Source: Cryobacterium sp. Y11 (lineage in GTDB: Bacteria > Actinomycetota > Actinomycetes > Actinomycetales > Microbacteriaceae). From it: 64,000 nucleotides of DNA. Both the position numbers and the translations under genes were made by a program. The first letter of the stretch is position 1. The number at the start of each line of letters is the position of its first letter. Below, piece after piece: positions 16,969-25,519 of the stretch. The notes below the pieces were generated by a model that saw nothing but the letters and a program-made list of their open reading frames with translations, had not been told where the DNA came from and did no database searches. The DNA lies in assembly GCF_002929535.1 (NCBI RefSeq), contig NZ_PJJO01000057.1, positions 124,001 to 188,000 on the forward strand, written 5' to 3'.

Positions 16969-18231
16969 GTGGTGAACAAGGTTTCAAAGAAGGCTCCTCT
17001 AGCTCTAGCGCTGTTGGCAGTGCTTGGCTTGGTTGGCTGTGCTGGAGGTGCCCAGGCTGTGCCCGGGGGCGATGAGCCGATCGAACTTGAGTTCGTAACG
17101 TGGCAATTGGAGGAAGCGGGAATCCAGGATTGGTGGACTGCCGTGATTGATGAGTTTGAATCCGAACACGACGGCGTCACGATCGTTCCACGCCACGTCG
17201 ATGGAAACGACATGGCAGAGTTTGTGACGACCCGTTTTGCGGCCGACTCGGCACCGGCAATACTCCATCTACCCACCGAAGTGTTTGCCGTCTTTGCGGA
17301 AGAGGGGTGGCTTGAGGAACTGGATTCCCGTTTAGCCGACACCGACATTCCACAGACCTGGCCGGAGACGCAGTCTCTTATGGAATGGGACGGCACTACT
17401 CAAGGCCTGATGGTCTTCGGATACTCGGTTCAACTTTTCTATAACGAGCAGCTGCTCGAAGAGGCCGGGCAAAGTGTACCGACGACATCGGAAGAACTGG
17501 TGGCCGTGGCTAAAGCTCTCACCGAAGGTGACGTTTATGGCTATGGAAGCGTGACGACCCAGCATCGGGATCTGTTTCGCCAGGCTTCTTCCTATGTGGT
17601 CGGCTTCGGTGGAGCGTGGGCGAAAGATGGGGAATACCAATTCACGTCCACGGAGGTCGTGGCAGCGCTCGAGAACTACCGCGAGGTGTCCAAATTCTCA
17701 CCACAAGGCATCAGTAGCGACCAGAAACGCGAACTATTCTTCCAGGGCAAGGTCGCGATGATGCTGGATGGTCCATTCAACATTCCCGCGTTGGCCGATG
17801 CTGCGCCCGAGGTGAAGGACTACGTGAAGGTAGCTCGATCACCGTTCGATGCGATCAGCTACTACCCAGCAAATGGATTGCACATTCCGTCGACGGGCAC
17901 AGACCGAGAGAAAGACCTTGCGTGGGACTTCCTCGAACTGAGCGCATCCGCAGAGATGCAGGATTTGTTCGTTGAGCTATACCAGTCCCCGGCCGCTCGC
18001 GCCGGTGCCGGGAGCGAGGCGGAGGTCTCGCCACTGCTCGAGGAGTTCATCACCGGATCCGCCGAATCTGTCGGGATCATCCCCAGCTCCGCCAGCATCC
18101 GGGCGAACTTCGGAACCTTCGATCGCCTGGTTCAAGATGGACTGATGGAGATGTTGACCAGCGATCGCAGCATTAGTGACATCTTTGCGGATGTCGAGGA
18201 GCGCTTGCTGAGCGAAGACATCCAGCCTTAG
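16969..18231 (+). CDS. extracellular solute-binding lipoprotein (family 1, sugar-type ABC)
   Basis: 420 residues. The lipoprotein signal is LALALLAVLGLVGC with Cys as lipid anchor. The body fits family 1 binding proteins of carbohydrate importers: EFVTWQLEEAGIQDWWTAVI near the start, FFQGKVAMMLDGPFN in the middle. It should capture a solute outside the membrane and deliver it to the two permeases downstream. Two GTG codons in tandem (16969, 16972) compete as start. No ATPase gene is in the operon, as usual for such systems in actinobacteria that share an MsiK-type ATPase. The ligand is unknown. Confidence 0.9.
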   Translation: MVNKVSKKAPLALALLAVLGLVGCAGGAQAVPGGDEPIELEFVTWQLEEAGIQDWWTAVIDEFESEHDGVTIVPRHVDGNDMAEFVTTRFAADSAPAILHLPTEVFAVFAEEGWLEELDSRLADTDIPQTWPETQSLMEWDGTTQGLMVFGYSVQLFYNEQLLEEAGQSVPTTSEELVAVAKALTEGDVYGYGSVTTQHRDLFRQASSYVVGFGGAWAKDGEYQFTSTEVVAALENYREVSKFSPQGISSDQKRELFFQGKVAMMLDGPFNIPALADAAPEVKDYVKVARSPFDAISYYPANGLHIPSTGTDREKDLAWDFLELSASAEMQDLFVELYQSPAARAGAGSEAEVSPLLEEFITGSAESVGIIPSSASIRANFGTFDRLVQDGLMEMLTSDRSISDIFADVEERLLSEDIQP

Positions 18232-18254
18232 CGCCAGAAGGGGAGTGTCGCGCG

Positions 18255-19232
18255 ATGCCTACTGGCGCCGCGACGCTCCCTCGAGCCTATTTCCTGCGAC
18301 TAATGCATCTTGGAGTACCAGTGAGTTCCATCGCCCAACGGGCAGTCAAGTTCAGCCGGTCGAAGCCGTTCATGGGGTATGTCTTTTTACTCCCCGCCAT
18401 TTTACTCGCGCTTCTCCTTTTTGTTTATCCGATCTACCTGGTCACCAGTATCAGCCTGCGTGACATCGATGTGGTGAGCCTCAGCCGGTTGGAGTCGGCA
18501 CCACTTACTCAGGAGAACTATGTACAGATGATTATCGGCGCCGATATCGGCACCACGATCTGGCGCTCGGTGCTCTACATGGTCGGTGTTTCCGTCCCCT
18601 CCTTCTTGATCGGGCTGGGCGCCGCACTCCTGTTCAACAAGAAGTTTCGTGGCAACAGGCTTCTGCGCACCCTCACGTTGATTCCCTGGGCGGTTCCGGG
18701 CGTAGTGGCTGGTGCCGCATTCCTGTGGATGCTCGATGGTTCGTACGGAATCATCAACTATGCGCTGGCCAGCGTCGGGCTGATCACCGAATATGTGCCG
18801 TGGCTCTCCCGGCCCGAAACGGCACTGATCGGCGTCATCGTGCCGACGGTATGGACGCAGTTTCCCTTCTACACCCTCGTCCTACTCGCCTCGCTACAGA
18901 ATGTACCGGTAGAGCTCTACGAAGCGGCCGGGATGGACGGCGCAAACGCCTTCCAGCGTTTTCGGCATATCACCTGGCCGGCCATCCGCAGCAGTGCATC
19001 TCTAGCACTGCTTCTCGGTGCGCTGACAGCTTTCAGGGAATTCGACTTGATCTACTCGCTTACCCGCGGCGGCCCAATTGGTGCCACCGAGACTCTTGCA
19101 GTTCGCATTTACAACGAGTTCTTCGTCTACTTCGACGGTGGCGTGGCCGGGGCTATCGCCATATTAACCATGATCGCGTGTGCCCTCGGCGTTGGCGTGC
19201 TCTATCCCTACGTCAAGAAGGAGTTCTTTTGA
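18255..19232 (+). CDS. ABC transporter permease (MalF-like)
   Basis: 325 residues, six or so membrane helices. The EAA loop reads EAAGMDGANAFQRFRHITWP, the docking site for the ATPase. It follows the binding-protein gene by 23 bases with AAGGGGAG nine bases before the ATG; ATG at 18303 is an alternative that would remove a non-conserved N terminus. The stop overlaps the start of the second permease. Confidence 0.92.
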   Translation: MPTGAATLPRAYFLRLMHLGVPVSSIAQRAVKFSRSKPFMGYVFLLPAILLALLLFVYPIYLVTSISLRDIDVVSLSRLESAPLTQENYVQMIIGADIGTTIWRSVLYMVGVSVPSFLIGLGAALLFNKKFRGNRLLRTLTLIPWAVPGVVAGAAFLWMLDGSYGIINYALASVGLITEYVPWLSRPETALIGVIVPTVWTQFPFYTLVLLASLQNVPVELYEAAGMDGANAFQRFRHITWPAIRSSASLALLLGALTAFREFDLIYSLTRGGPIGATETLAVRIYNEFFVYFDGGVAGAIAILTMIACALGVGVLYPYVKKEFF

Positions 19233-20104
19233 TCCCGACACTGGCCTACCCCGGTATCCGGCGTCAGCGTCGCCGTTGGCAGCCGAAGTCCATAGTGCTA
19301 CTGGGCGCGGCCATTGTCGTTGCTGCAATGGCCATTTTTCCGCTCTACTGGATGTTTCTCACTTCGGTGACGCCGATGGGGGCTTTGCTCACCAAGCAGC
19401 CCACTCTGTTCCCACAGTTAGAACTACTCAGCATCGATGCCTATGTGTCTGCATTCACAGACAAGGACGTACTGCGATGGTTCGGCAACTCGGTTATGGT
19501 CACCGTCGGCTCCTCAGCTCTGGCAATGGTGGTCTCCCTGATGGCCGGCTACAGCCTATCGAGGCTCCCGTCACGCGGGCAAGGTGCCACGGGGTATGCA
19601 CTATTGCTGACGCGCATCATCCCGGGAACCGTGCTGGTATTGCCACTCTTCATCATGTTCAACAGCATTGGACTGACCGACGGCCTGCTCGCGCTGGTTC
19701 TGGCCAACGCCACCATTATTGTGCCGTTTGCTGCTTGGCTGATGAAGGGATTTTTTGACGGGATCCCGTACGAACTCGAGGAAGCGGCAATGATCGATGG
19801 TTGTTCCCGCTTTCAGGCAGTCTGCAAAATCGTGCTGCCCTTGACGGCCCCAGGGCTTGCAGCCACCGCGCTCTATGCCACTATGACGGCCTGGGGAGAC
19901 TTCCTCTTTGCTCGCACACTCATCGACAGCACCGACCTCTGGACTCTGACCGTGGGCCTGTCAACCTTCATGAATGAGAACGGCACCGACTGGAGCGGCT
20001 TGATGGCGGTAGGCCTGCTGTCTGTGCTACCGCTGGTTGTTTTGTTCTTCGTCTTGCAGCCCTTCTTCGTCGGCGGCCTGGCAAGTGGAGGGGTCAAGGG
20101 ATGA
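19229..20104 (+). CDS. ABC transporter permease (MalG-like), TTG start
   Basis: 291 residues. The EAA motif is EEAAMIDGCSRFQAVCKIVLP. The start is TTG at 19229, five bases after AAGGAG, overlapping the previous stop as TTGA; the same frame is open for 500 bases upstream but that part is the shadow of permease 1. Its stop overlaps the next gene as ATGA, so binding protein, both permeases and the hydrolase are tightly coupled. Confidence 0.9.
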   Translation: MIPTLAYPGIRRQRRRWQPKSIVLLGAAIVVAAMAIFPLYWMFLTSVTPMGALLTKQPTLFPQLELLSIDAYVSAFTDKDVLRWFGNSVMVTVGSSALAMVVSLMAGYSLSRLPSRGQGATGYALLLTRIIPGTVLVLPLFIMFNSIGLTDGLLALVLANATIIVPFAAWLMKGFFDGIPYELEEAAMIDGCSRFQAVCKIVLPLTAPGLAATALYATMTAWGDFLFARTLIDSTDLWTLTVGLSTFMNENGTDWSGLMAVGLLSVLPLVVLFFVLQPFFVGGLASGGVKG

Positions 20105-21576
20105 CGCAGCACAATGGGCCCGAGTTGGTCTTCATCAACGGGCTGAACCACATCGGAGGTACGCAGCTGGCATTACGCACCGCCGAGGCAGAGATATTCT
20201 TCGACGTGGGGCTGGCACAGACCGAGCAAGCGGCGCTCTTCAACGCCCAGGTGCCGCCCGGCGTGAGAGGACAACCCCTCGCCGACTACCTGCGCTCAGC
20301 GATGGCCCCGTTGGTCGACGGGCTATATCGAGCGGATGCCCTGGGGCAACCCTTAGCGGATCTGATCGATCCGCTGCGAGATAAAGCTAAGTTCCTAGAG
20401 CATGCGCCCTATTTTCCGCAACGGGGTAACGCTCGCGCTGTATTCGTTAGTCACCTGCACTCCGACCACGCCGGGCTCTTGCCTTACCTCAGCGAGGACC
20501 AGCCGGTGCACCTGAGTGAGGTGAGCCACAAACTGCAAGGGGCCCTAGAACGCTCCGGACTGGTACAACCGACAATTGCAGCCCTGACCGGACACCCGGA
20601 TGGGCGCCGCGTAAATGTGGGTGACATCGAGTTAACCTTAATTGACACCGATCATGACACCCCTGGTGCGATGGGATTTATTGCTGAGACCGATGCGGGA
20701 ACGGTGGCATACACGGGCGACTGGCGGTACCACGGGCTAAATCCCCAGAAAATGGATGCCTTCGCGGAGCTTTGCTACGCCCGCTCAGTCGACGTACTGG
20801 TCACCGAAGCGTCAACGGCGGTGCCAGCCGGCGCAGCGCGCTGGCCCTGGGGCGGAGGTATTCCCGCCGAAGCGGTGGGCCACACCATAAGCGCGGTACC
20901 GCTGAACGAGCATGACGCCTGCGATGCACTTTACGGTGCTATCACGGCTGCTCCGGGTCTCGTTTTTTTCTGCTTTCATCAACAACAGCTCGAGCGCGCA
21001 GCCGCGCTGGGCGCTGCGCTGGAAGCGTCCGACCGCCGCGTCGTGGTCGAAGCGCGAACTGCTGCGTTTTGGTTGGAGGCCATACGTGGTGGGTTACTCG
21101 ACATCCACCCATCCCGAGTGCTCGCGTTCGAAGAGTCCCCGCTAGCCAAAGGGGATGAGCCGGACCGCTCTTTCCCTATTACTTACGTGACTCTGGCGCA
21201 GATTCGGGCGGATCGCGATTCGTACGTATGTCAGCTCAGCACAGCGACATATGCGGCGATGCTGGAAGTTGGAATGGGTCCATCGGACCTGATCATTCAC
21301 GCCAACGGCCATCCGCTCGGTTCCCAGTACCCGGGGTGGATAGCGCTGACCAACTGGGTTCGTCAACTGGGTGTGCCGTTCCTGGTCATAGACGCGCACG
21401 GTCACGCCACTCCGGACGCGTTGCGACGCTTCGTGGCTGCTACCGGCGCACCGATGGTCATTCCGGTGCACTCTGACCATCCACAATTTGCGTCAGTGCC
21501 CGCTGGCGCGATGTACTTGCCCAGCCGCTGGGAATCCGTCCGACTGAATCCAACGAGACTGCGGAGCATAAAATGA
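20101..21576 (+). CDS. metallo-beta-lactamase-fold hydrolase, RNase J-like
   Basis: 491 residues, no signal peptide, so cytoplasmic. The metal-binding motif is H118-L-H120-S-D122-H123, followed by DTDHDTPGAMGF and YTGDWRYHG ligands. A middle domain and the late HANGHPLGSQ and IPVHSDHPQF segments are arranged like the beta-CASP domain of RNase J/CPSF proteins. The true substrate is not evident: RNase J relatives cut RNA, but a gene coupled to a solute importer suggests a small-molecule hydrolase. Start ATG overlaps the permease stop, and its own stop overlaps the next start (ATGA). Codon use is more A/T-rich than in the flanking housekeeping genes. Confidence 0.85.
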   Translation: MTQHNGPELVFINGLNHIGGTQLALRTAEAEIFFDVGLAQTEQAALFNAQVPPGVRGQPLADYLRSAMAPLVDGLYRADALGQPLADLIDPLRDKAKFLEHAPYFPQRGNARAVFVSHLHSDHAGLLPYLSEDQPVHLSEVSHKLQGALERSGLVQPTIAALTGHPDGRRVNVGDIELTLIDTDHDTPGAMGFIAETDAGTVAYTGDWRYHGLNPQKMDAFAELCYARSVDVLVTEASTAVPAGAARWPWGGGIPAEAVGHTISAVPLNEHDACDALYGAITAAPGLVFFCFHQQQLERAAALGAALEASDRRVVVEARTAAFWLEAIRGGLLDIHPSRVLAFEESPLAKGDEPDRSFPITYVTLAQIRADRDSYVCQLSTATYAAMLEVGMGPSDLIIHANGHPLGSQYPGWIALTNWVRQLGVPFLVIDAHGHATPDALRRFVAATGAPMVIPVHSDHPQFASVPAGAMYLPSRWESVRLNPTRLRSIK

Positions 21577-22388
21577 CCCTGAAACAAGACGATGCCGTTG
21601 CGACGCAGCAGGCGTCGGCCCTCCTCGTTCACTTAGTCGAATCACATCTGGCTGGTGAGGTGCAGACCAGCGTCGCGAACACGAAGCTGAAGATGAGCCG
21701 ACTTTTAGCGGGCAACCCTGCGTGCACGTTTGGTCTAAACGACTGGCAGACGGCAACGGAGGCGGACGTGGCGGACGCGATCATGCTCACCTCCGGGGCG
21801 AGCCTGAATGTAGATGACGAGACTCGTGGGTATATTGACCCGATCATCACGCTGGTAGGTATCGACCGTTATGCGGGACTGCTCTCTCCGTATCTACGCA
21901 CGGGGGGCGCGAACGTACTCATCGCTACCGGACATCCGACCGGTCTTCTGGAGCACTACATTGACCTTGGACGCGCCCTGCAGGTCGCCGGCAACAGACT
22001 GCTCAGCGCCCACGATGACGGGCCGACCATTACAGCCCCAACCGACTCCGAAAGTGCACGCACCGTGCGTTTCGTCGGTTCGGTCGGTTGCGTCTATGAC
22101 GGTCTTTCCCTGGTGCACTCTCACCTGGCCGACTATATGGAGGTCATGCTGAATGAGCTCGAACAGGATGGGGAGCGGATCGACCTAGTCATCGCCGACC
22201 ACGGTATGGCCGGAGCCGCGATCGCTCGAGGTATACCAACCTTGTCGATCGCTGATGTCAATGATCCGGCGCTGCCGCTAGCGTACGCACGCGGCAGCCA
22301 CGACGGCGTCTTCGTTATTGATGACAACTTGGCACCCGCGCTCTTTCGCCCAGTGACCCGGTACATTCTTCAGCGGGCGACCGAGTGA
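21573..22388 (+). CDS. uncharacterised protein of a family labelled phosphatase in actinobacteria
   Basis: 271 residues, cytoplasmic. I recall a Streptomyces family, annotated by pipelines simply as phosphatase, with the same order of motifs: a TIDPELT-like segment (here YIDPIITLVGIDR), an ATGHPTGLLEHY loop, a LVHSHL segment and the late VIADHGMAGAA and ADVNDPALP motifs. I know of no experimental function. Histidines and aspartates in these motifs look like a metal or phosphate site. It is the last gene of the transporter operon, four-base overlap with the hydrolase, so it likely acts on the imported or hydrolysed compound. Confidence 0.6.
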   Translation: MTLKQDDAVATQQASALLVHLVESHLAGEVQTSVANTKLKMSRLLAGNPACTFGLNDWQTATEADVADAIMLTSGASLNVDDETRGYIDPIITLVGIDRYAGLLSPYLRTGGANVLIATGHPTGLLEHYIDLGRALQVAGNRLLSAHDDGPTITAPTDSESARTVRFVGSVGCVYDGLSLVHSHLADYMEVMLNELEQDGERIDLVIADHGMAGAAIARGIPTLSIADVNDPALPLAYARGSHDGVFVIDDNLAPALFRPVTRYILQRATE

Positions 22389-22467
22389 TGGCAGACAGTC
22401 GGCAGCTTCGGACGAGCGCCGCAGCACAGTCCCTGGTGCCGCTGAGTTCACCGACACTCCCGTGCCG

Positions 22468-22473
22468 TAAACT
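22468..22473 (+). promoter_or_regulatory. -10 box of the ABC-F gene
   Basis: TAAACT lies eight bases before the ATG at 22482; a GGAGG overlaps the gap but is only two bases from the ATG, too near to be an ordinary ribosome-binding site. Confidence 0.5.
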
Positions 22474-22481
22474 TGGAGGCT

Positions 22482-24275
22482 ATGGCACATCTTCTCGGGG
22501 CTGAGTCCCTGCACCTCGAATTTCCCACCCGCGTCATCTTTGACAGCGTCACCGCCGGCCTCAACGAAGGCGACCGCATCGGTGTCGTCGGCAAGAATGG
22601 CGATGGCAAGTCCACCCTCATGCGCCTCTTGGCCGGCCGGATGGAGCCCGACGAGGGCCGCGTCACCCGTCGTCGCGGTGTCACCATCGGCATGCTCGAC
22701 CAGTCCGACGACCTCGCCTCCGGCCAGACCGTCGGCCACACCATCGTCGGCGGCATCGAGGAACACGTCTGGGCTGGCGACGCCAAGGTGCGCGACGTCA
22801 TCGGCGGACTCGTTCGCGACATTCCCTGGGACGCCCTCGTTGACGACCTCTCCGGTGGCCAGCGTCGCCGGGTGGCCCTGGCCGCGGTGCTCATCGGCGA
22901 CTACGACGTGATCTTTCTCGACGAGCCCACCAACCACCTCGACGTGGAGGGCATCTCCTGGCTCGCCGGTCACCTCAAGACCCGCTGGGCTACTCAGAGC
23001 GGCGGGCTCGTGGTCGTCACCCACGACCGGTGGTTCCTCGACGAGGTCTGCAACATCACCTGGGAAGTGCACGACCGCCTGATCGAACCCTTCGAGGGAG
23101 GCTACGCCGCCTACATTCTGCAGCGCGTCGAGCGTGACCGCATGAGTAGCGTGGTCGAATCCAAGCGGCAGAACCTCATGAAAAAGGAGCTGGCTTGGCT
23201 GCGCCGCGGCGCTCCGGCCCGCACCGCAAAGCCCAAATTTCGCATCGATGCCGCCAACGTGCTGATCGAAAACGAGCCGCCGCCCCGCGACACCGTCTCG
23301 ATGCAGTCGATGGCCATGCAGCGCCTCGGCAAGGACGTCGTCGACCTCATCGACATCGGCGTGAAGTTCGGCGACAAGACCGTGCTGAACGACATCACCT
23401 GGCGCATCGCGCCGGGGGAGCGCACCGGCATCATGGGCGTCAACGGTGCCGGCAAGTCCACCCTGCTGAACCTGGTCGCCGGCACCTTGCAGCCAACGAC
23501 CGGTACCGTGAAGCGCGGCAAGACCATCAAGGTCGCCGTACTCACCCAGCAGCTGTTCGAACTCGACGAGATTCGCAACGACCGCGTGAGCGACGTCATC
23601 GGTCGTCAGAAGACGAGCTACATGGCCGGCGGCAAGGAGATCACGCCCGGCCAGATGCTCGAACGCATGGGTTTTTTGAGCGCCCAGCTCACCACCCAGG
23701 TCAAGGACCTCTCCGGTGGTCAGAAGCGGCGCCTGCAGCTGCTGCTGATCGTGCTCGACGAGCCCAACGTGCTCATTCTCGACGAGCCCACTAACGACCT
23801 CGACACCGACATGCTCGCCGCCATGGAAGATCTGCTCGACTCCTTCCCGGGCACCCTGCTCGTCGTCTCGCACGACCGGTACCTCATTGAGCGCGTCACC
23901 GACAACCAGTACGCGGTCATGGACGGCGGCTTTCGTCACCTTCCTGGCGGCGTCGACCAGTACCTCGAGGTGCGCCGCAAGGCCGTTGCCGGCCCGGCAG
24001 CTGGCTCGCCAACGGATGCGTCCGGCACGACCAAGAAGATTCCCACCCTGGGCGGGGCCGAACTGCGCAACGCCCAGAAGGAGCTCGGTTCAATCGACCG
24101 CAAGGTGGTCAAGCTGCAGGAGCGTATCGCCCTCAAACACGAGAAGCTGGCCGCGCACGATCAGTCCGATTTTGCCGGTCTGGGCGCGCTCGGGGTGAAG
24201 TTGACCGAACTTGAAGAGACCATCGCAGCGCTCGAAACGCGGTGGGTCGAACTTACCGAGCTGATCGAGGGCTAG
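22482..24275 (+). CDS. ABC-F family ATPase
   Basis: About 597 residues with two ATPase cassettes and no membrane segment. Walker A loops are GKNGDGKST and GVNGAGKST, signature motifs LSGGQRRR and LSGGQKRR, Walker B FLDEPTNHLD and ILDEPTNDLD. The C-terminal ~80 residues are a coiled coil (KELGSIDRKVVKLQERIALK). ABC-F proteins act on the ribosome, in translation rescue or antibiotic protection; this one is the Uup-like type, inferred from the C-terminal coil. A TTG at 22473 would add three residues; ATG 22482 fits a leaderless start. Confidence 0.93.
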   Translation: MAHLLGAESLHLEFPTRVIFDSVTAGLNEGDRIGVVGKNGDGKSTLMRLLAGRMEPDEGRVTRRRGVTIGMLDQSDDLASGQTVGHTIVGGIEEHVWAGDAKVRDVIGGLVRDIPWDALVDDLSGGQRRRVALAAVLIGDYDVIFLDEPTNHLDVEGISWLAGHLKTRWATQSGGLVVVTHDRWFLDEVCNITWEVHDRLIEPFEGGYAAYILQRVERDRMSSVVESKRQNLMKKELAWLRRGAPARTAKPKFRIDAANVLIENEPPPRDTVSMQSMAMQRLGKDVVDLIDIGVKFGDKTVLNDITWRIAPGERTGIMGVNGAGKSTLLNLVAGTLQPTTGTVKRGKTIKVAVLTQQLFELDEIRNDRVSDVIGRQKTSYMAGGKEITPGQMLERMGFLSAQLTTQVKDLSGGQKRRLQLLLIVLDEPNVLILDEPTNDLDTDMLAAMEDLLDSFPGTLLVVSHDRYLIERVTDNQYAVMDGGFRHLPGGVDQYLEVRRKAVAGPAAGSPTDASGTTKKIPTLGGAELRNAQKELGSIDRKVVKLQERIALKHEKLAAHDQSDFAGLGALGVKLTELEETIAALETRWVELTELIEG

Positions 24276-24517
24276 CTTCGCAGAAGCTGTGACGCAGTGT
24301 GTCGAAACGGCCCACGCGTCGCAGCTTCGGCACGTATCGTTAAGGGGTGCCTGCGCAGCCGCGGTACATCGCCCCACGTGGGCACATCCCCTCCCCCTGA
24401 CCGGTGGGTTTCATGTGCCCGCGAACAGTCGGAACGATGCGTTATTTCGTTTGCTGGGGCATCCGCTGCAGGCAATACCCATGCCATGTGACACTGAAAT
24501 CGTCTGAAGGAATCATC

Positions 24518-25423
24518 GTGAAGAAGACTGCCACCATCAAGAGCGTGCTCGCCGCACTCGCCGTCGTACCGCTCGTCGCCCTGTTGGCCGGCTGCGCGGG
24601 CGCCTCCGAAGGGCCGGCTGCCGGCACCGACGGCGACGCCATCAAGATCGGCGTCGTCGGAGCGAGCGACCCGTACTGGGCGGTGTACACCGAGGCCGCC
24701 GCGGCCGAGGGCATTGAGATCGAGATTGTCGACTTTGCGCAGTATCCGCAGGTGAACCCGGCCCTCGCCGCTGGCGAGATCGACATTAATCAGTTTCAGC
24801 ACATCGTCTACCTCGCCGAGTACAACGAGGCGAGCAACGAGAACCTCGCCCCGATCGGTGCCACGGCGATCTACCCGATCGGCCTGTACTCGACCCAGTA
24901 CAGCAGCGTTGACGACATCGTGAAGGGTGACACCGTCGCTGTGCCCGACGACGACAGCAACCAGGCTCGCGCGCTCGTCGTGCTGCAGTCCAACGGGCTA
25001 ATCGTCCTGAAAGACGGCGGCTCGATTTTCTCCGGCCTCGACGACATTGACGAGGAGGCCTCGAAGGTCAAGGTCAAGGCCCTCGAAGCATCGCTCACGG
25101 TGGCCTCGCTGCCCGACGTCGCCGCCGCGGTCATCAACAACGACTTCGCCGAGAAGGGTGGACTCAAGTTCGAGGACGCCATCGCCACCGACGACGCCAC
25201 CGACCCGCAGGCGCTGCCCTACATTAACATCTTCGTCACGCGTGACGAAGACAAGAACAACGAGACGTTCCTGAAGCTCGTCGAGATCTACCAGAACACC
25301 CAGGACGTGCAGGACGGCGTGATGGCTGTCTCCGGTGACACCGCCCAGATGGTCACCACTTCGGCGGCTGACCTAGCCGAGTCGCTCGCGACGGTTCAGG
25401 CCGATATCAAGGCCACCCAGTAA
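24518..25423 (+). CDS. metQ: D/L-methionine-binding lipoprotein
   Basis: 301 residues of the NlpA family. Lipobox LLAGC after KSVLAALAVVPLVA, then IKIGVVGASDPYWAVYTEAA, DFAQYPQVNPALAAGEIDIN and FQHIVYL, all typical of MetQ. It binds methionine outside the membrane and feeds MetNI. The GTG start has GAAGGA about six bases upstream. The 240-base leader from 24276 contains a CCCACGTGGG palindrome and inverted repeats, but no riboswitch that I recognise. Confidence 0.94.
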   Translation: MKKTATIKSVLAALAVVPLVALLAGCAGASEGPAAGTDGDAIKIGVVGASDPYWAVYTEAAAAEGIEIEIVDFAQYPQVNPALAAGEIDINQFQHIVYLAEYNEASNENLAPIGATAIYPIGLYSTQYSSVDDIVKGDTVAVPDDDSNQARALVVLQSNGLIVLKDGGSIFSGLDDIDEEASKVKVKALEASLTVASLPDVAAAVINNDFAEKGGLKFEDAIATDDATDPQALPYINIFVTRDEDKNNETFLKLVEIYQNTQDVQDGVMAVSGDTAQMVTTSAADLAESLATVQADIKATQ

Positions 25424-25440
25424 ACATCCGCTAGCGGTGT

Positions 25441-25476
25441 AGCGCAGTCCGGGGAGCACGAGACCCGGACTGCGCT
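25441..25476 (+). terminator. strong hairpin between metQ and metN
   Basis: A perfect 13-bp stem (25441-25453 with 25464-25476) and ten-base loop, followed by GTTGTGTT. It lies inside the operon, 18 bases after metQ, so it may reduce read-through so that the binding protein is made in excess over MetNI, or protect the metQ 3' end. Confidence 0.8.
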
Positions 25477-25519
25477 GTTGTGTTCAGCGGTACAAGCATG
25501 AAATGAGCGAGGCAAACGG

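Noticed and set aside
18725-19228. Upstream extension of the second permease frame
   Set aside because: It overlaps the conserved first permease; translation there is Arg-rich and unlike a permease, whereas TTG 19229 has an ideal AAGGAG.
22278-23939. 553-codon open frame on the minus strand opposite the ABC-F gene
   Set aside because: It is the GC-rich antisense frame of a gene with all ABC-F motifs; its translation has low complexity (many Val, Asp, Gly) and no motif.
24276-24517. SAM or other methionine riboswitch in the metQ leader
   Set aside because: Some inverted repeats are present, but I could not match the conserved core of SAM-I, SAM-II or SAM-IV. A covariance-model search would decide.
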